From Hansfordia pulvinata (taxonomy: Eukaryota; Ascomycota; Sordariomycetes; Xylariales), in assembly GCA_006538405.1 (NCBI GenBank), contig BJKQ01000004.1, forward strand, positions 2,604,001 to 2,668,000: a stretch of 64,000 bases of DNA. The letters are read 5' to 3'. This document shows positions 1 through 13,014 of the stretch, one piece after another. Positions within the stretch are counted from its first letter, which is position 1; each line of letters begins with the position of its first letter. Position numbers and translations under genes: made by a program. The notes under the pieces are model-generated. The model made no database searches and was not told the origin of the DNA. It saw only the letters and a program-made list of their open reading frames with translations.

Positions 1-3000
1 TTCGCCCCAAACAAGTATCAGCGCCGCCTCCCGGTGACTTGCGAGCCCGCTTACTTGTTCGTACGACCCGGGGCAACTCGGACACTCGGGCGGACGCGCT
101 TTTGACGAGCCCTGTCCTTGCCTCGTCCTCAACTCTCCTAGTTGATGGCAACCGTGTGACTATGGGAATAATAATGACAAAGACGCACAATGGGCTCTCG
201 CTTGGGGTTCTACAGCCGCCGCTGCCGTTGTGGCCAAGAGGCAGCCCGCATGCATAGGTAGGCGCCCAGGACGGATGACGCATCCTGGTCTCGACTCTTC
301 TGGTAGGCTCTGGTCCGCCTCTTCGTGGGCTTGCAGACTCTCAGAGCCACTCGATTCCGGCAACCCAACGTTACACAATCACATTACTTTGCCCCCCTTT
401 CCGTTCCGCTGACAGTCGGCAGCCGCCGCAAAAAGTCAGGCAATGGTCCTGTGGTCCCGGCTAGATCCCCTCGTCCGCACGGCAGCGCTGCGCCATCAAC
501 TAGCAGTCAGACTGCTGACCGAGAACCTGGCCTTCTGGCTCCCCTTCTGTCGCCCCTGCCTCGCCTCTGCCTCGCCAATTGCCCGCGGCCCGGATTCGCC
601 GTTGCCCGTGGAGGTAGGGACCCGCCCGGTTCCTCCTGGCCCTTCTATTCCTGAGCACAGACACTCTGGGTGCCCGGCGACAATTTTGTGTGCCCATTGA
701 CCATGAGACCCTCGTCATACTGCACGGAGCAATGGCTCGTTGGGCATTTCATCAGCCCCGTACTGCTGACCGCATCATCGCGCCAGGTGAATTCTTCCCA
801 GGGGTTTGGCTCTTTCCTCTCGGCCTCGAACCAACCCCCGGCTCCCTAAACACCGACAAGCCCGGTGCCTCACGGAGTGCGGCCCCCTCTCTTAGCCAGA
901 CTTAACAGCGCAGATGACGAGCCCAAGGACTGCCTCATTCCAAGACTCGCTTCGAGTGGCAGAGAAGGATAAGAAAGCTGGCTACTTCTCAGAAACCAGC
1001 GCGACCGACTCCCTCTGCAGAATCGCAAAGCTAGAGGGCCTTTCGTCCACATTTCAGTGTGCAATTTCAGCCTCGAGTTGCGGGCCAGGCTATCGGCAAC
1101 CTGAAATGCCTTGCCACATTTCCGAGGTCGACGTGTCCAGACTGGAGATGGCCCGCGCTACCTCAAGACGCGGGAAGAACGAGAGCGAGAGAATATATAA
1201 GTGGAGCGAATGGCTGGCTCAGGTCTGGCAGCCCCAGTTCACGAGCCCTACCGGCAGATTCCATGGCAGCAGGATGGCAAAGAACCGGACCCTTGGTGGG
1301 CTTCCAGTCTTTACAGAGAATCGCCGAGGCTTGAAGCTCATCTCTCTACGCGAACGGGGAAGCAGACAGCCTGTAGCCACCGGCCCAAGGCGACTTGGGT
1401 ACGAGCCGGAGGTGAGAGATAAAGTACCTCACGTAACTACCTAGTCGCGTAAGGAATGATTTTCTGGAACCTACATCCATGAAAGTGTTATTGGAGTTGT
1501 GAGGTGTTTACCTTGGGCACTTGGCCCGACATGAGCTGAGCTTAAGAATGGCGGTCTCAGACGGCGGCTGCATAAAACACGAGGTGCGACACGTTGACGA
1601 GTTGGAGCGCTGCTTCTTCGGGACTAGCGACATTTCCGGCTGGTCTGCGCTGGGCGGGTGCATAATGGAAGTGACGATAATACATCCATTGGATGTATAC
1701 CTACACCTAGGGCATGTAGGTAAGAGGTAATAATTGTGCTAGGTATACCTTCCAGTCAGACATACATGTACTTTGCCTACCTCCGTGCCGTACATTAGGT
1801 AAGGTCCAGTAACGCACCTCCTAAGATACATCCCTCAGTACGGTTACAACGGGTTCATGGAAGCCGCTGGGTTGATTTGGTCGTGCTTTCCGTATTGACT
1901 GATGAGATCCAATGCCACCAAAACGTACCAAGATACCTCATGGCGGGTGCGTGACCCCACTGATTCTGAGGTGCATGTACCTGAGGTACGGGCTCAGACA
2001 ATCACTCGAAGGTGTCTGGGAGGTAGACATCAATCGTGGGCGTCTACGGACCCCATCCGCATTCCACAGCACGATACATGTATGGCCTTGACAGTGATTT
2101 TTGTGATTTGATATACCCGTCTCCGGCTCGCTCCAGTAGGTACCTTAGGTAGTCCATGGACGTGCGAGTATGCAAGTATAAAGTGTCGGCAGGTTATTCC
2201 AAAGTAAGCTTATGTACCTACTCGTACGCTGCACGTTGACAAACACGCGGGACCGACGAGCATGTGAATGAAAAAAACGTTCATGCAGGTGTAGACAGAG
2301 TGTTAGGTACTTATAGGTAGGTAGGCAGGCTCTCGTAGAGGTAAGTCTGGTATTGACCACCTAATGCTTGTTTCTCCCTAATTTCGCCCGGCTTCCTGAG
2401 AATACACGGAGCATAGTACCCGTAGAACACTCCAGCAACCTTACCCAGTTGTAACGTATAGAGACAACTTCCAACACAGCGTAGCACCAGTCAACACAGC
2501 ACAGATGATTGTGATGATGATTAGGTTATTGTTGGAGATGATGTCTATGATGAATGATGACGATGGCGGCCCTCAATTGTGATGGCATCGTCGAAGGGCA
2601 ACGCACGCCTGGGGACGGAGGAAATCGGGGATGGGTACGAGTACTCGTGGGTGGAACCGGTCGCCGACACACGCCCAACCCACCGACCGCGCACCACACC
2701 ACGCACCGGTGAACAAGTCACGTCACAGACACCCGCACCACCGCACGGGCGATGCCCCGGGTAAGTGGTGAATGTGTGTGTTACGGATACAGCCCCAAGT
2801 CGCCAATCCCAACCAATGGCAATGGCTGGCTTGATGCTGCTATTGACATCATGTGATGGCCAACAAACAGCTGGCAATCTCAGTCCCTCTGCTCCGGTCT
2901 GCTCCCCCCCGCCTCCCCTGAAGCAAACCGAAAGGTGTCGCACAACATGCCGACGACCTCGACCGGGCTGGTGTTGCAAACGCAAGTGGCGTGGAGATTT

Positions 3001-3934
3001 TTAAAAAAACCGAAGAAAAGGATGACCAATCACTCAGGGTCCGTTCCTTATCAGCAAGAGATGGATGTTGCAGTTATTCCGCGAGGAAACACGAGGCTTC
3101 AACTTTCGCAGTATCACGCCTCATACTCGTGTTTCCCTCAGAACGCGTTGCGTGGTCACCACGCTTAAATACAAGGAGCGGCCTAGAGAGGGCTTCATAT
3201 CCGTATACTCCTCGGCCAAGAGGTGGGGAGAAGGACAGAAACAGAAAAGGAACACAAAAGAAAGAGATGGGAAATGTGCCTCGCATGCCATGATGGCAGC
3301 CGAAACCCCATTCCCCCACAGACAAAAGTAGCCGGGTCGCCAGGCCGGCCCTGGCTCAGACCCTCCAGGCAAAGAAGCAGTCATGAATGCCGCCTACAGC
3401 CGAGTAAACCACTACGCTATACTACCATCGTGCCAAGTAATCATGAATTAATAATTTGTATCTTGCTTCTTTCCGAATACTACAACGTGTAATCTAGTGG
3501 CGATCCAAGAACAAAGAAGAGACGCCCGTAAAGAACGAGTCTCGGATCTATGGCTCCAAGAAGACGGTCTTTTAAAACCATGTCAACCATGTTTCTTACT
3601 CAACCCCGACCTCCAGCGTCACTTCCCCAGACGCGGTTCTTATTCTGAGCCTTGGTGTGAGGCCTATGTGCGCAGTCCCTACCAGGCACCTTGGCCACAT
3701 CTCGAGCCGAGCCAGGCTGACTCGGTGGGGGGTGCTTTCTGGTCTGGAGGGATGCGATTCGAGTCGCCTCGGGCGTTACTCGATGGTCCGGTCCATGCTA
3801 CCGAGGCATGGAAGGAAAAAAGATAGTCAAGGGTCTACCTCTGAGTTTTCAATCAGAGCCAATGGCATCAGTTGGTCACGCGCAAGTAGGTGCGTCCAAG
3901 CGATTCGGCACATCGCAATTGCCTCAATGTGGCC
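1..3934. other. Intergenic region, no supported gene
   Basis: No reading frame here has codon texture, splice sites or motifs that support a gene; the longest (914-1444, +) is low-complexity and unrecognisable. From about 1680 to 2350 the DNA is comparatively AT-rich and full of short palindromic words around CCTAGG, CCTAAGG and GTACC, and an exact ACGAGTACTCGT palindrome lies at 2637-2648. Small GAT-rich stretches occur near 2500-2560. The right end is the 3' flank of the Ca2+-ATPase gene. Confidence 0.5.
2637..2648. repeat. 12-bp palindrome ACGAGTACTCGT, copy 1
   Basis: Perfect inverted-symmetric word in intergenic DNA; identical copies lie at 13003, 50026 and 50618. Confidence 0.9.
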
Positions 3935-6900
3935 TCAGGATTCGGCGGGCTTCTTGGATGGTTCTGGCAAGGCAAGTCTGGGCACATCGGGTTCAGCACT
4001 GCCCCCCATCTCCTTAGGCTCCTCCGTAAGAATCGGACCGACCTCAAGCTCGATCTCTTCACGAGGGGGCCGGTGAGACGACGAGGCACGAGGGGTTTGA
4101 CTGTGATCGTGGGACCCGCTCCTTTCAATCGGAGACCATCCTGCTGCGACGCTTCCGGCAATGATACCAGCCATGACTGTCGGTGCTCCAAGAGCCGAGT
4201 TGGAACGAGATCTCGTCGACCGCGATCGGGCTCGTGATTCCGGCGTAGGCGCAAACGACCCATGACTATCCTCCCGAGTCGGGGTTCGTGGCTCTCGCGT
4301 CGAACCGGGTCGCGAGTGCGATGGACTGCGGGCTTTCTTGAGTGTTTCGCGCGGGTGCTGAACGGCGAACTTCAAGTTGTTGAGCCGACCACCTTTGAGT
4401 CTCTTGAGAAAGACGAGCTCCTCTCTGACGTCGACGAAAGCCTCGGGGAACTCGTTGAATCGTTCCTCGTCCGACACAGTCAAGCCTGGCAGGTTCGAGG
4501 CCTTGCGCTTCATGAAGCTGGGGATGCACTTTGCAACGATCGAGTCGGGGATCAGGCGAATGAGCATCCCCAGGGGAATGGACAGAATGCCAAGGACGAT
4601 CGCAGCCGCCCACTGAGGCCCAGTCTGGTTGGGGTCTGTCACCGTGATGCTGAATGGGATACCACCAACAAAAATGATGAGGACCTGCGCTCCGCACATT
4701 GCCACATTGATGCCGATAAAAAACCAGTTCCTCGTCAGGCCTTCCAGGATGTTGAACTTGTTATCGAGCCGGCGGTTGCTACGACGGAGTGTCAGTCATG
4801 AACTATCAGGTGGCAAATGTTGCGACTTACTTCCACTGGTTGAAGATCTGCATCCACACGAATGTGTTGAAAACCAGAATGTTCCGTCGGCCGTAGTTCC
4901 AAGTGTGCGACCTGTCGTCCCAGACGGCCGGGGCAAGTCCTATGTCGTCTGAAGCGTAGTAGAGGACAAAAGTCACGGCCAGTTGGTAAATTGCCTGCCC
5001 GATGATCATCTTCCACATGGTGACGGATATGATGCTAGAACCCTTGGGCTCTGGCTTGCGGTCGATGACGCTGTCCTGAGGAGGGTCGGTGGCGAGCGCA
5101 AGAGCAGCCAGAGTATCCATGATCAAGTTGACCCAGAGCAGTTGCACGGCAGTCAAGACGGATCCTTCGTCGTCACTAGACACAGCAGTAACAAAAGTCA
5201 ACACGACAGCAGTGATGTTGACAGTGAGCTGGAACTGAAGGAACCGTTTGACCGCGTCATTGACGGCACGGCCCCACTTCAGGGCCTTGACGATGCTGGC
5301 AAAATTGTCGTCCATCAGAATGATGGCAGAAGCTTCCTTGGCGACTTCGGTGCCCGAGATACCCATTGAGAACCCGACGTCAGCGAGTTTCAATGCAGGA
5401 GCATCATTGGTACCATCGCCTGTGACGGCGACGGTTTCTCCCATGTCTTTGAGGCGGCGGACGAGGATGCGTTTATCTTCAGGGCTAGATCGGGCTAGGA
5501 CCTGAAGCTGCGGGATGATGTCGTTTTGCTGCAGCTTGCTGAGATTTCGGAACTCTGGCCCTTCCATCACGAGGCCGTCAGGCTGCAATATGCCACATTC
5601 GGCCGCAATTGCCTTGGCTGTGAGCTTGTTGTCGCCGGTCACCATGCGAACAGTGACGCCGGCCGTCTGGCACTGGCGAACCGCTTCCGGAACCCCATCT
5701 CGCAGGGGGTCCTGGATGCCGACCATGCCGACAAAGATCATGTCATTGAACAGGTAGTCAAAAGAAACCTCATTGCGGTCACCCTCAGCTCGAGGCGCCC
5801 CTCGCGGAGGCCATCGATCAAAGTCGCGATAGACAAGGCCGATTGTGCGGAGACTCCGCGAGGCGTATTCCTCAATCAGGGACTTGATGGTCTCTTTGTT
5901 TTCGGAAGTCATCGGGCTGGTCGTCAGCTGCTGCCGAGACGGATGCTGCAGGACCTCAGTGCACTTTGAGAGGAGAATTTCGGAAGCGCCCTTGACAAAT
6001 AGGCGGATGGTACCATTGGGAAGACGGACGACGACGCCCATGCATTTGCGCCCGGAATCGAAGGGAATGAGCTGCAGCACATTTGCGTTGTGACGTTCTT
6101 CACTGACGGGGCCCATGCCCAGATACTCTTTCGCGAAGGTGAGCATGGCGGTTTCAGTCTTGGATCCAATGAAAGTCTTCTGGCCATCAGTCTCGCCTTC
6201 AAAGGCTGTGGAGTTGATGGCAATCGAGTGCACAAGAAGCTTCTGCACGTCTGAGCTGAGGCCAGCAGTGAACTCCTTCTCGGACAGACAGCCGGACTCG
6301 GCGGACTTGTCGTTACCAAATCGCTGGTCCATTCCCACGGTGCCCGCAACGACCTTCATCTTGTTCTGGGTAAGGGTGCCTGTCTTGTCGGAACAGATCG
6401 ATGTAGCATTACCCATCACCTCGCAAGCTTTCAGGTGTCGTACCAGGTTGTTGTCTTTGATCATGCGAGTGGTGGCGAATGCTAGGGCCAACGTGACAGC
6501 GAGGGGCAGGCCTTCCGGTACGGCGACCACGATGATGGTGACAACCACGATGAAAATGTCGATGAACTCCTGCCCCTTTGCGGACGGGGTCTCGTTTCCC
6601 TTGTGGGGAAGTCGGACAAGAAACTCGATGAAGAGGACAATGAACAGAAGCAGACCAGCGCCACCTCCAAGCTTAGCGATGTACTCGGCAATAACGTTTA
6701 GCTTGGATTGGAGAGGGGTGATTTCGGGGTCTTCGTTCAGAGACATCATGGTCTTTCCGTAGCTCGAGTAGACACCGGTTGATGTGGCCATGTAAGTACC
6801 AACACCCTCCATCACGCGCCCGCCTGACTGAATCAAGGGGTCCGCTTTCTTCAGGTCCTGGCCGTTCTCGATAGCCGCATACACCTCGTCGGCGGGCCTT

Positions 6901-8295
6901 TTTCGGATGACATCCGACTCGCCCGTGGCCTGTGACTCGTCGCACTTGACGTTGAACCCCTGGATAAGGACTCCATCAACCGGCAGGAGATCGCCAGGCT
7001 CCAGGTGAAGAACGTCGCCGCTGAGTATGTCGAAGATGGAGATTTCTATCGTCTTCCCGGATCGCACCGCCTTGACGAGTCGGTCGGTCTTTTTTCTGTT
7101 GAGCTTGGCGAATTGTCTCTCCTTCTGCCAATCGTTCAGGGAGCCCACGAGAACGACAATGACAATGGCAACGATAATGGCCACGCCTTCAATCCATTCT
7201 GCTGACGGCTCCCCATCCGTGTGCACCATACCAAAGGTCTGGTACAGTCCAATAGCGAGCGAAACGACGGCAGCGACAGACAGAAGAATCAAGACCTTGT
7301 CGTTGTACGTTATCCAGACCAGTTCCAAGAAACTCTTCCCCTTCTTCTCAGGTAGGCGGTTGTCCTTGAAGACTCTTTTCCTGTCAGAAAAGTCTTCATC
7401 TCCTGACTCATGGCTTGGTCCATTCTGTGTATCCGTCTCGGGCGTCCCAGGGCTGTCGACGCCCTCACTGGCTTTAGATGAGCGCGCTGCCTTGTCGAGC
7501 GCATCTTTGAAGGTGACCGATCCCTCCAGATGTCTCTCATCCACGCTCAAGCCTGTGTCGCGATTGCTGCGCAAACCCTTTTCCAATCCAGCGAGTCCAC
7601 CAAGCTTGTAGAAAGCAGACAAACTCTTTGGGTTGAACATTTTGCCCAACTGGCCGGGACTGAAGGCAAAGGGGTTGTTTTCCACCTCGAAGTCGGCTTC
7701 CGTGCCTTGGTCCGGCGTCAGTGCGCTTTCGTCGCTCATTATCTTCTCATTGTCCTGAGACGACTCGTTCTTCTCTGTTGTCCAAGCTCCACCCAGGCTG
7801 TCTCCCTGCGACGATGCGACAGATCGCGAACCCTCGTCGCTATCAACCGAATTCTGTCTGGATCGATGGTTCGTAGGAACAGCGAGAAAAGCCTGGCCCC
7901 TTTCGTTGCCTTTCGTAGCCACTGGGTTCGACACATTATGAGGACTTGTAGGCCGGCTATCTTTGCTGTCGAAGGAAGATGTGGGTTGTAGGTCATGCCC
8001 AGTGCTGACACTGGAACCCCTGGCGGTCTTCTCCGAGTCGTGCCAGCTGGCCGAGAGCGCTGAGGGACTTGAAGTCAAGTCATGAGGCGATCCAGGGGAG
8101 TGGCGCACGGTCCCATCCGCTGCTTCTGTATCGTTAGTTGTGTCAATAGTGATGGTCGGGCTGTCAACACGTCAGTATGAAAACTTCGGACTTGCACGTG
8201 CTGTACAGGGGCCCGCACGAAGATGCCAGATGATGCACTCACGCTCTTGGTCGCCGCGAGGGCCCTCCAGGGCTTTCTGGTCCAGAGCTGGCCAT
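3935..8295 (-). CDS. PMC1: P-type Ca2+-transporting ATPase, plasma-membrane/vacuolar (PMCA/PMC1) type
   Basis: Pumps Ca2+ out of the cytosol, into the vacuole or out of the cell, at the cost of ATP; family members set cytosolic calcium below calcineurin signalling. The model has three exons, 8295-8243, 8160-4831 and 4778-3935, with introns of 82 and 52 nt bearing GTGAGT and GTAAGT donors, giving 1408 aa. The start was chosen because exon 1 joins in frame to give RRPRAPTITIDT, the usual N-terminus of fungal homologues. PEGLP of membrane segment 4 is near residue 566, the phosphorylated Asp of DKTGT is about D609, and the hinge GDGTND is near 930. The last exon supplies the final membrane helices and a long Ser/Arg-rich, then Glu-rich, C-terminal tail. 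The N-terminus is also long and low-complexity. The family is certain; which membrane it sits in is not. Confidence 0.95.
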
Positions 8296-10420
8296 GGTCG
8301 CGTATAATCACGGCCGTGGCAGGTGCGGGTTTTCGGTTTGTGATCGGAAGGGACAAGAGGCCCTCGGGTGTCCCAAGAACAGGTTATATGGTAGTCGGTT
8401 TAAGGACTGAGCGACTCCATGAGCAGAATCCTCCAAGTCTCGGCAGGACAGCAGTCATAAGCTTGAAACCTAACGAATACGCTGCCTGGTGGCTGCTTCG
8501 CCAGACCTCCCGTGAAATCAGAATGCTGACGAGTGTGAGATCTGGTGCGGCCGCGTCGTGGCTGTCACGTCTTGTTTTCCCCAGACCTCCCCCAGCTCAA
8601 AGCGGTGGCACTTGGCACGGCTTTCCTCAGTGTGGTGACAACGGAGTTGGAGCCGAAAGGTGTGCCGGGCTAACAGCAGGAGGATGTTTTGGTTCGGTTC
8701 GGAATGACTTGGCGAGCTGCGGGCAGCTAAGAAGTCGGTGTGGAGTGGGCAAGACCACCTTTGTGTGCTTGTCGACGAATGAAACCTGAAGTTGGCGAGG
8801 CTGTGCAGCGCTGTGGTGTTATTGGCTCGAACTGGCCGGGAGCTTGGCGTGAAGCGCTCAAGCAGGACTGCGAGGACAGCGGGTGCAGGGGAGTCGTGCC
8901 GGTCGGCTGTGGCGCGGGTTGGAAACGAGGCGGCCGATGAGAGGAAATGATGTCTTGGTAGGTATGCGTGGACGCGACAGAAGACGGCTGAACCAAGACC
9001 AAGACGACGCGACGGGGGTATCAATAACAGGGAAACAATAGCGCCGAAATGCGAAGATGGCGGGCCGGAGGCGAACGATGTGAAGCGGAGAGCGAGCAGA
9101 GTGGAATCGAATGAGAGAATGAGAGGATGAGAAAAAGACGGCTGTTTGTAAAACGGGCAGGAGAGAAGAGGCGAGGCAAGGAGGGAGGAAGTTGGCGCAG
9201 AGGCACGGTCGCAGCCCGAGAAGGTGGCACGATGCAGCGGGAGAGAGCAGTCGGCCCGGGCGGGTGATGACGACGCGACAGAGGGGGGACTTGAGGAGAG
9301 TCGACGCCGGGAGGTGGACGGTGGCCGGGACAATAAGATCAAGGAATGCCGTCGGCTGGCGTCGCACCAAGCTGTGCAGTCAGTTGACTGGTGAACCGAA
9401 CCTGATGTAGGTCGTCCGAAGCGACGTGGTGGTGGCAGTGGTTGGCCAGTCCCGTCTGGCAGTCAGTGAGGTCCCGCCAGTCAGTGGAGGTCAGTGGAGG
9501 TCAGGTCGGTCGAGTCCGATGCGGTATCTACGAGGTACCCACGGTGCCCATGCGCGGGTGCCCAGCTCACGTCGATGGAGTCTCCCGCATCGCGTCCGTA
9601 GCGCAGGTACCTCCCGTATTACGGAGTAGATATCATATGCGCTGGTACTCGTATTGACGTGAGCATGATAAGCTACGAGAGGGGAAGCAATGGATGTCCT
9701 CGAGCAGCAAGGATCCATGAGAAGCACAGCACCGTCCATGGGTCTACGAGTACCAAGTCATGTATATTGGGAACTCCCTCCCGTCGTGCACTGAATTCCA
9801 GGAATGGATGACAGTCACTTTAGGATACTTGCAGGCGTTGAGGTCGCGGGTAGGTACGCGTACCCGCTGTCTGCATCTATCATCCATGGATGTTGGATGG
9901 ATCAGCGTCTAGAACTGTGCGATGTAGACACTAGATACCTACCGCAGATACTTAGGTAGGTACTCGTAAGCTCCGGGCAGGTGGTGTCGGATCTTCTCCG
10001 TGCATGTACCTACGGAGTGCTCGTACGAGTAAGGTACCTACTCGGACAGCCAGCGGGCTGGTGAGTTCCGGAGCCACTCCAGCTTTCAAGCTTATGGAAA
10101 CTCGTGAAAGCGCATGAAATCCCGAGTACGAGTAGCTGATTGGAATCATACAAGATCCGGGCAATTGAGGTACACGATGGTAAGCCCATACGAGTAGCTT
10201 GTCATGGAAGCGTCTTGACAAGAACTTCCAAGGCAGATCTCTCCTCACGGCACACGGACGGACGTGCTGATCCAATGTCATACTCGTACCCGCCACTCAA
10301 CACAGCGGAAGAGATCTTGATACCGGCCAAACGGACGGATGCAACCCCTGGATGAGGCACTTTGTAGCAAGTACCCGTACTCCCAAGGCTGGGGTATGAG
10401 GTACGGCAGCCGACGGCCAT

Positions 10421-10434
10421 TACTCGTACGAGTA
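10421..10434. repeat. 14-bp palindrome TACTCGTACGAGTA
   Basis: Perfect palindrome related to the 12-bp family by permuting the half-sites; its core CTCGTACGAG recurs at 10020-10029. Confidence 0.9.
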
Positions 10435-13002
10435 GATGGGTTCTTCCCCCGTCGCCTGGGTGCCCTCATTTCTACCGAGTGCCGCAAAGCCAGCCACGTG
10501 GGCGGGCAACTGATAATTGAGACGGCCAATCTCGGCGATGAGACGCGTTGAAACATTTCCATGGGATCCGACCTGTTTGAGAAGTCTTCCTCCAGCACCG
10601 CCGAGGTGGTAGGCAGCAAATCTCTACGGCGCAGTGCAACGGGCGTGATATCACGAGCCGCTTGGCCTCCCCAACACGACGACACCGCCATCCTGCTGAC
10701 GTGGGTTTGCCGGTCTTGCATGCAAGAGCATGAGCAACGAACCTGAATCTTCCCCGAGGCCAACTTGTAGCGGGCATGAGCATGGCTTGATGATCGGGCA
10801 AGAGACTGACTCCTTCCACGTACGAGTACATGTGCGTGCCACGCCGTGCACACCTACCTGACCAGCAGGTAGGCCAAGACATGCATCAAATGGGCGTCTC
10901 TCGAGCTTGAGACTAGGAGGGACCAACTCTCCACCAGTCCGCAAAGGTCCAAGCCGCTCTCTCCACTCATTCTTGCCGGCCACCAGACACGTCCAAAGCC
11001 CGCGGGGACAGGCGCCTACTCGTACGTGTACTCCACGATACCTTCCCGAGTGGCTTCATCACACATGAGCCTGGGAATCCATCTATGAGCAGAGCCATCA
11101 GATCATAGGGGCCATGGCTAGCGAGACACGCCACCGGAATTTGGATGTGGCCTAGCCAAGTAATCGTACCTTTCTTCTTGCGGGAATCTCACAATGTCAC
11201 CTAATGTCACCTGGCGCGTGCCTCGCCTTACCAGGAGCGGCTGCTGAGCTGGTCCATCATTGGAACCGGCGCGTATTGGATAGATACCTTACCTAATGTT
11301 ATGGAGGTACATATCTTTTTAGAGGGCACTCATAACCTACGGGCAGTTGCATCGGTGCCTGTACGCGTACTCTAAAAGTACGAGAGGTTGTTCAGTGTCA
11401 AGCCGGCCCCCAAAGTGGGCTCAGGCCATGCCAAAACAGAGCACCCGTGTGTGCTTTCCCATCATTAACACCCAGCGCGCAATGCCAAGACACATGGAGT
11501 CGTCCACCATTGAAGGTCCGGGTCGGGCTACATGCTGGGTACCTCGGGCAAAAGCCTGCCCATGGCTTAGATAAGCTACGAGTGCCTACCGTACCTTACC
11601 TCCCAATGAGTGGGTACCTAAGTACTCAGAAGGTGAAGTCATCTTGAGGCAGGTGCGCGTTTCCCTCAGGTGAGCGTAGGTAATTGCGGCTGCTATGAGT
11701 ATGTCGGTAACCTGTCCGTGCTCATCAACGGAGTCTCGTTAATCTTCATTGACATCATCACCATCATCACCATCATCTTCATCTTCATCTTTATCTCTAT
11801 CAGTGTTGCCGCGATGTCGTCCTCACTCTTTACACGTGCCTCACTCACGCCTGGAATCCGCGGAATGTACCGAGCCATCTAGCGTTGACTACTCGTGCCC
11901 AGGTACCTGACGTTCCCCCCAAATCCCAGCACCACAATCGAAACCTGTCGAATTGCGAGCCGTCATGACCCACCCCGTCTGCGCGGCAACGCGCGCCAAG
12001 GGAGGCAGTGCAAGATGGTCCCTTTCTGACTTTGGACCAGGGCACGCACGCAGGGTTGAGAGTTGAAAGGCCCGTGGACCCCTCCCCGGTGCGAGACGAG
12101 TACGAGTACCCCGGCCACCACCTGATGATCTCCGTTGTGTTTATTACCGCTACCTTGCAAGCGTAATAATGCCACGGGACTTGGTCACCACTTTTTTTTT
12201 TCGCGCTTCCAGGGAACGCAGCTACGCCGCAGCCTCGAGCACGCGATTCTTCCAAATGCCTCGCTCCGCGCCATCGGTCAGGCGAGACTGCCGTGGATCT
12301 TTACTCGTATGATATGACCCGTGCCTCTCGACGTCAGCTCCCTAACCGTCTCGGCCGGGTGACCCAGCTTCCAGCGTCTCGGCCAGTGGGGTTGGCCAAA
12401 GCTCGCCTACGACGTCAAGCTTGGTTCGGCGCCACCGGTGCAGAGATTCGCACCTCGAGTAGTCCTGGGGGATTGGGTGCCTGGCACCCTGGGTCGCCAG
12501 CCAGCGGCAGGAATATCGAGATTTACGTCCCAAGTTCAGATGGCCAGGGCCACCAATGACCGCCGTTCTCGGGGCCATGTTTCCCAGACCAGCTGCCAAG
12601 TGAGGCACCGACATGATTACCAAGCCTCGGCTGCTCTGGGCAGTCTGGGCATTCTGGGTAGCTGGTCATTTGAGGAAATGAGTTTCCTATGCATGTGGTC
12701 CTTTGGGCAGCTCCCAAATACCGCGAGGCCTCAGAGCCAACTGCCGACATCTTGCTGCTGCGAAGCCGCACAATCGTACCTTTCCAACAAGAGTCGATGC
12801 TGCCACTCGCACACTTCGACCCACGAGCCGAGTGTTGTAGTTGCTGTACTCGTACAAGTACTCGGACGAGTATCTGGAGAAGAGTGATTCTGACAATGGG
12901 CGGCGATCCTGCGGTTGTCACTTTCACCGTTGGAAAAACATTGCTTCTTCCTGGCGGCCCCGTCTCGAGTACGATCTTGGCAGCCAATTTTTTCGGGTGC
13001 AA

Positions 13003-13014
13003 ACGAGTACTCGT
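13003..13014. repeat. 12-bp palindrome ACGAGTACTCGT, copy 2
   Basis: Exact copy in gene-poor DNA, followed directly by a further half-site. Confidence 0.9.

Noticed and set aside
914..1444. 176-codon plus-strand frame near the window start
   Set aside because: No recognisable motif or splice structure, and it overlaps other frames of equal quality.
8518..9342. 274-codon minus-strand frame upstream of the Ca2+-ATPase
   Set aside because: Ser/Pro/Leu-rich translation of a pyrimidine-rich promoter and leader; no domain and no link to the ATPase start.
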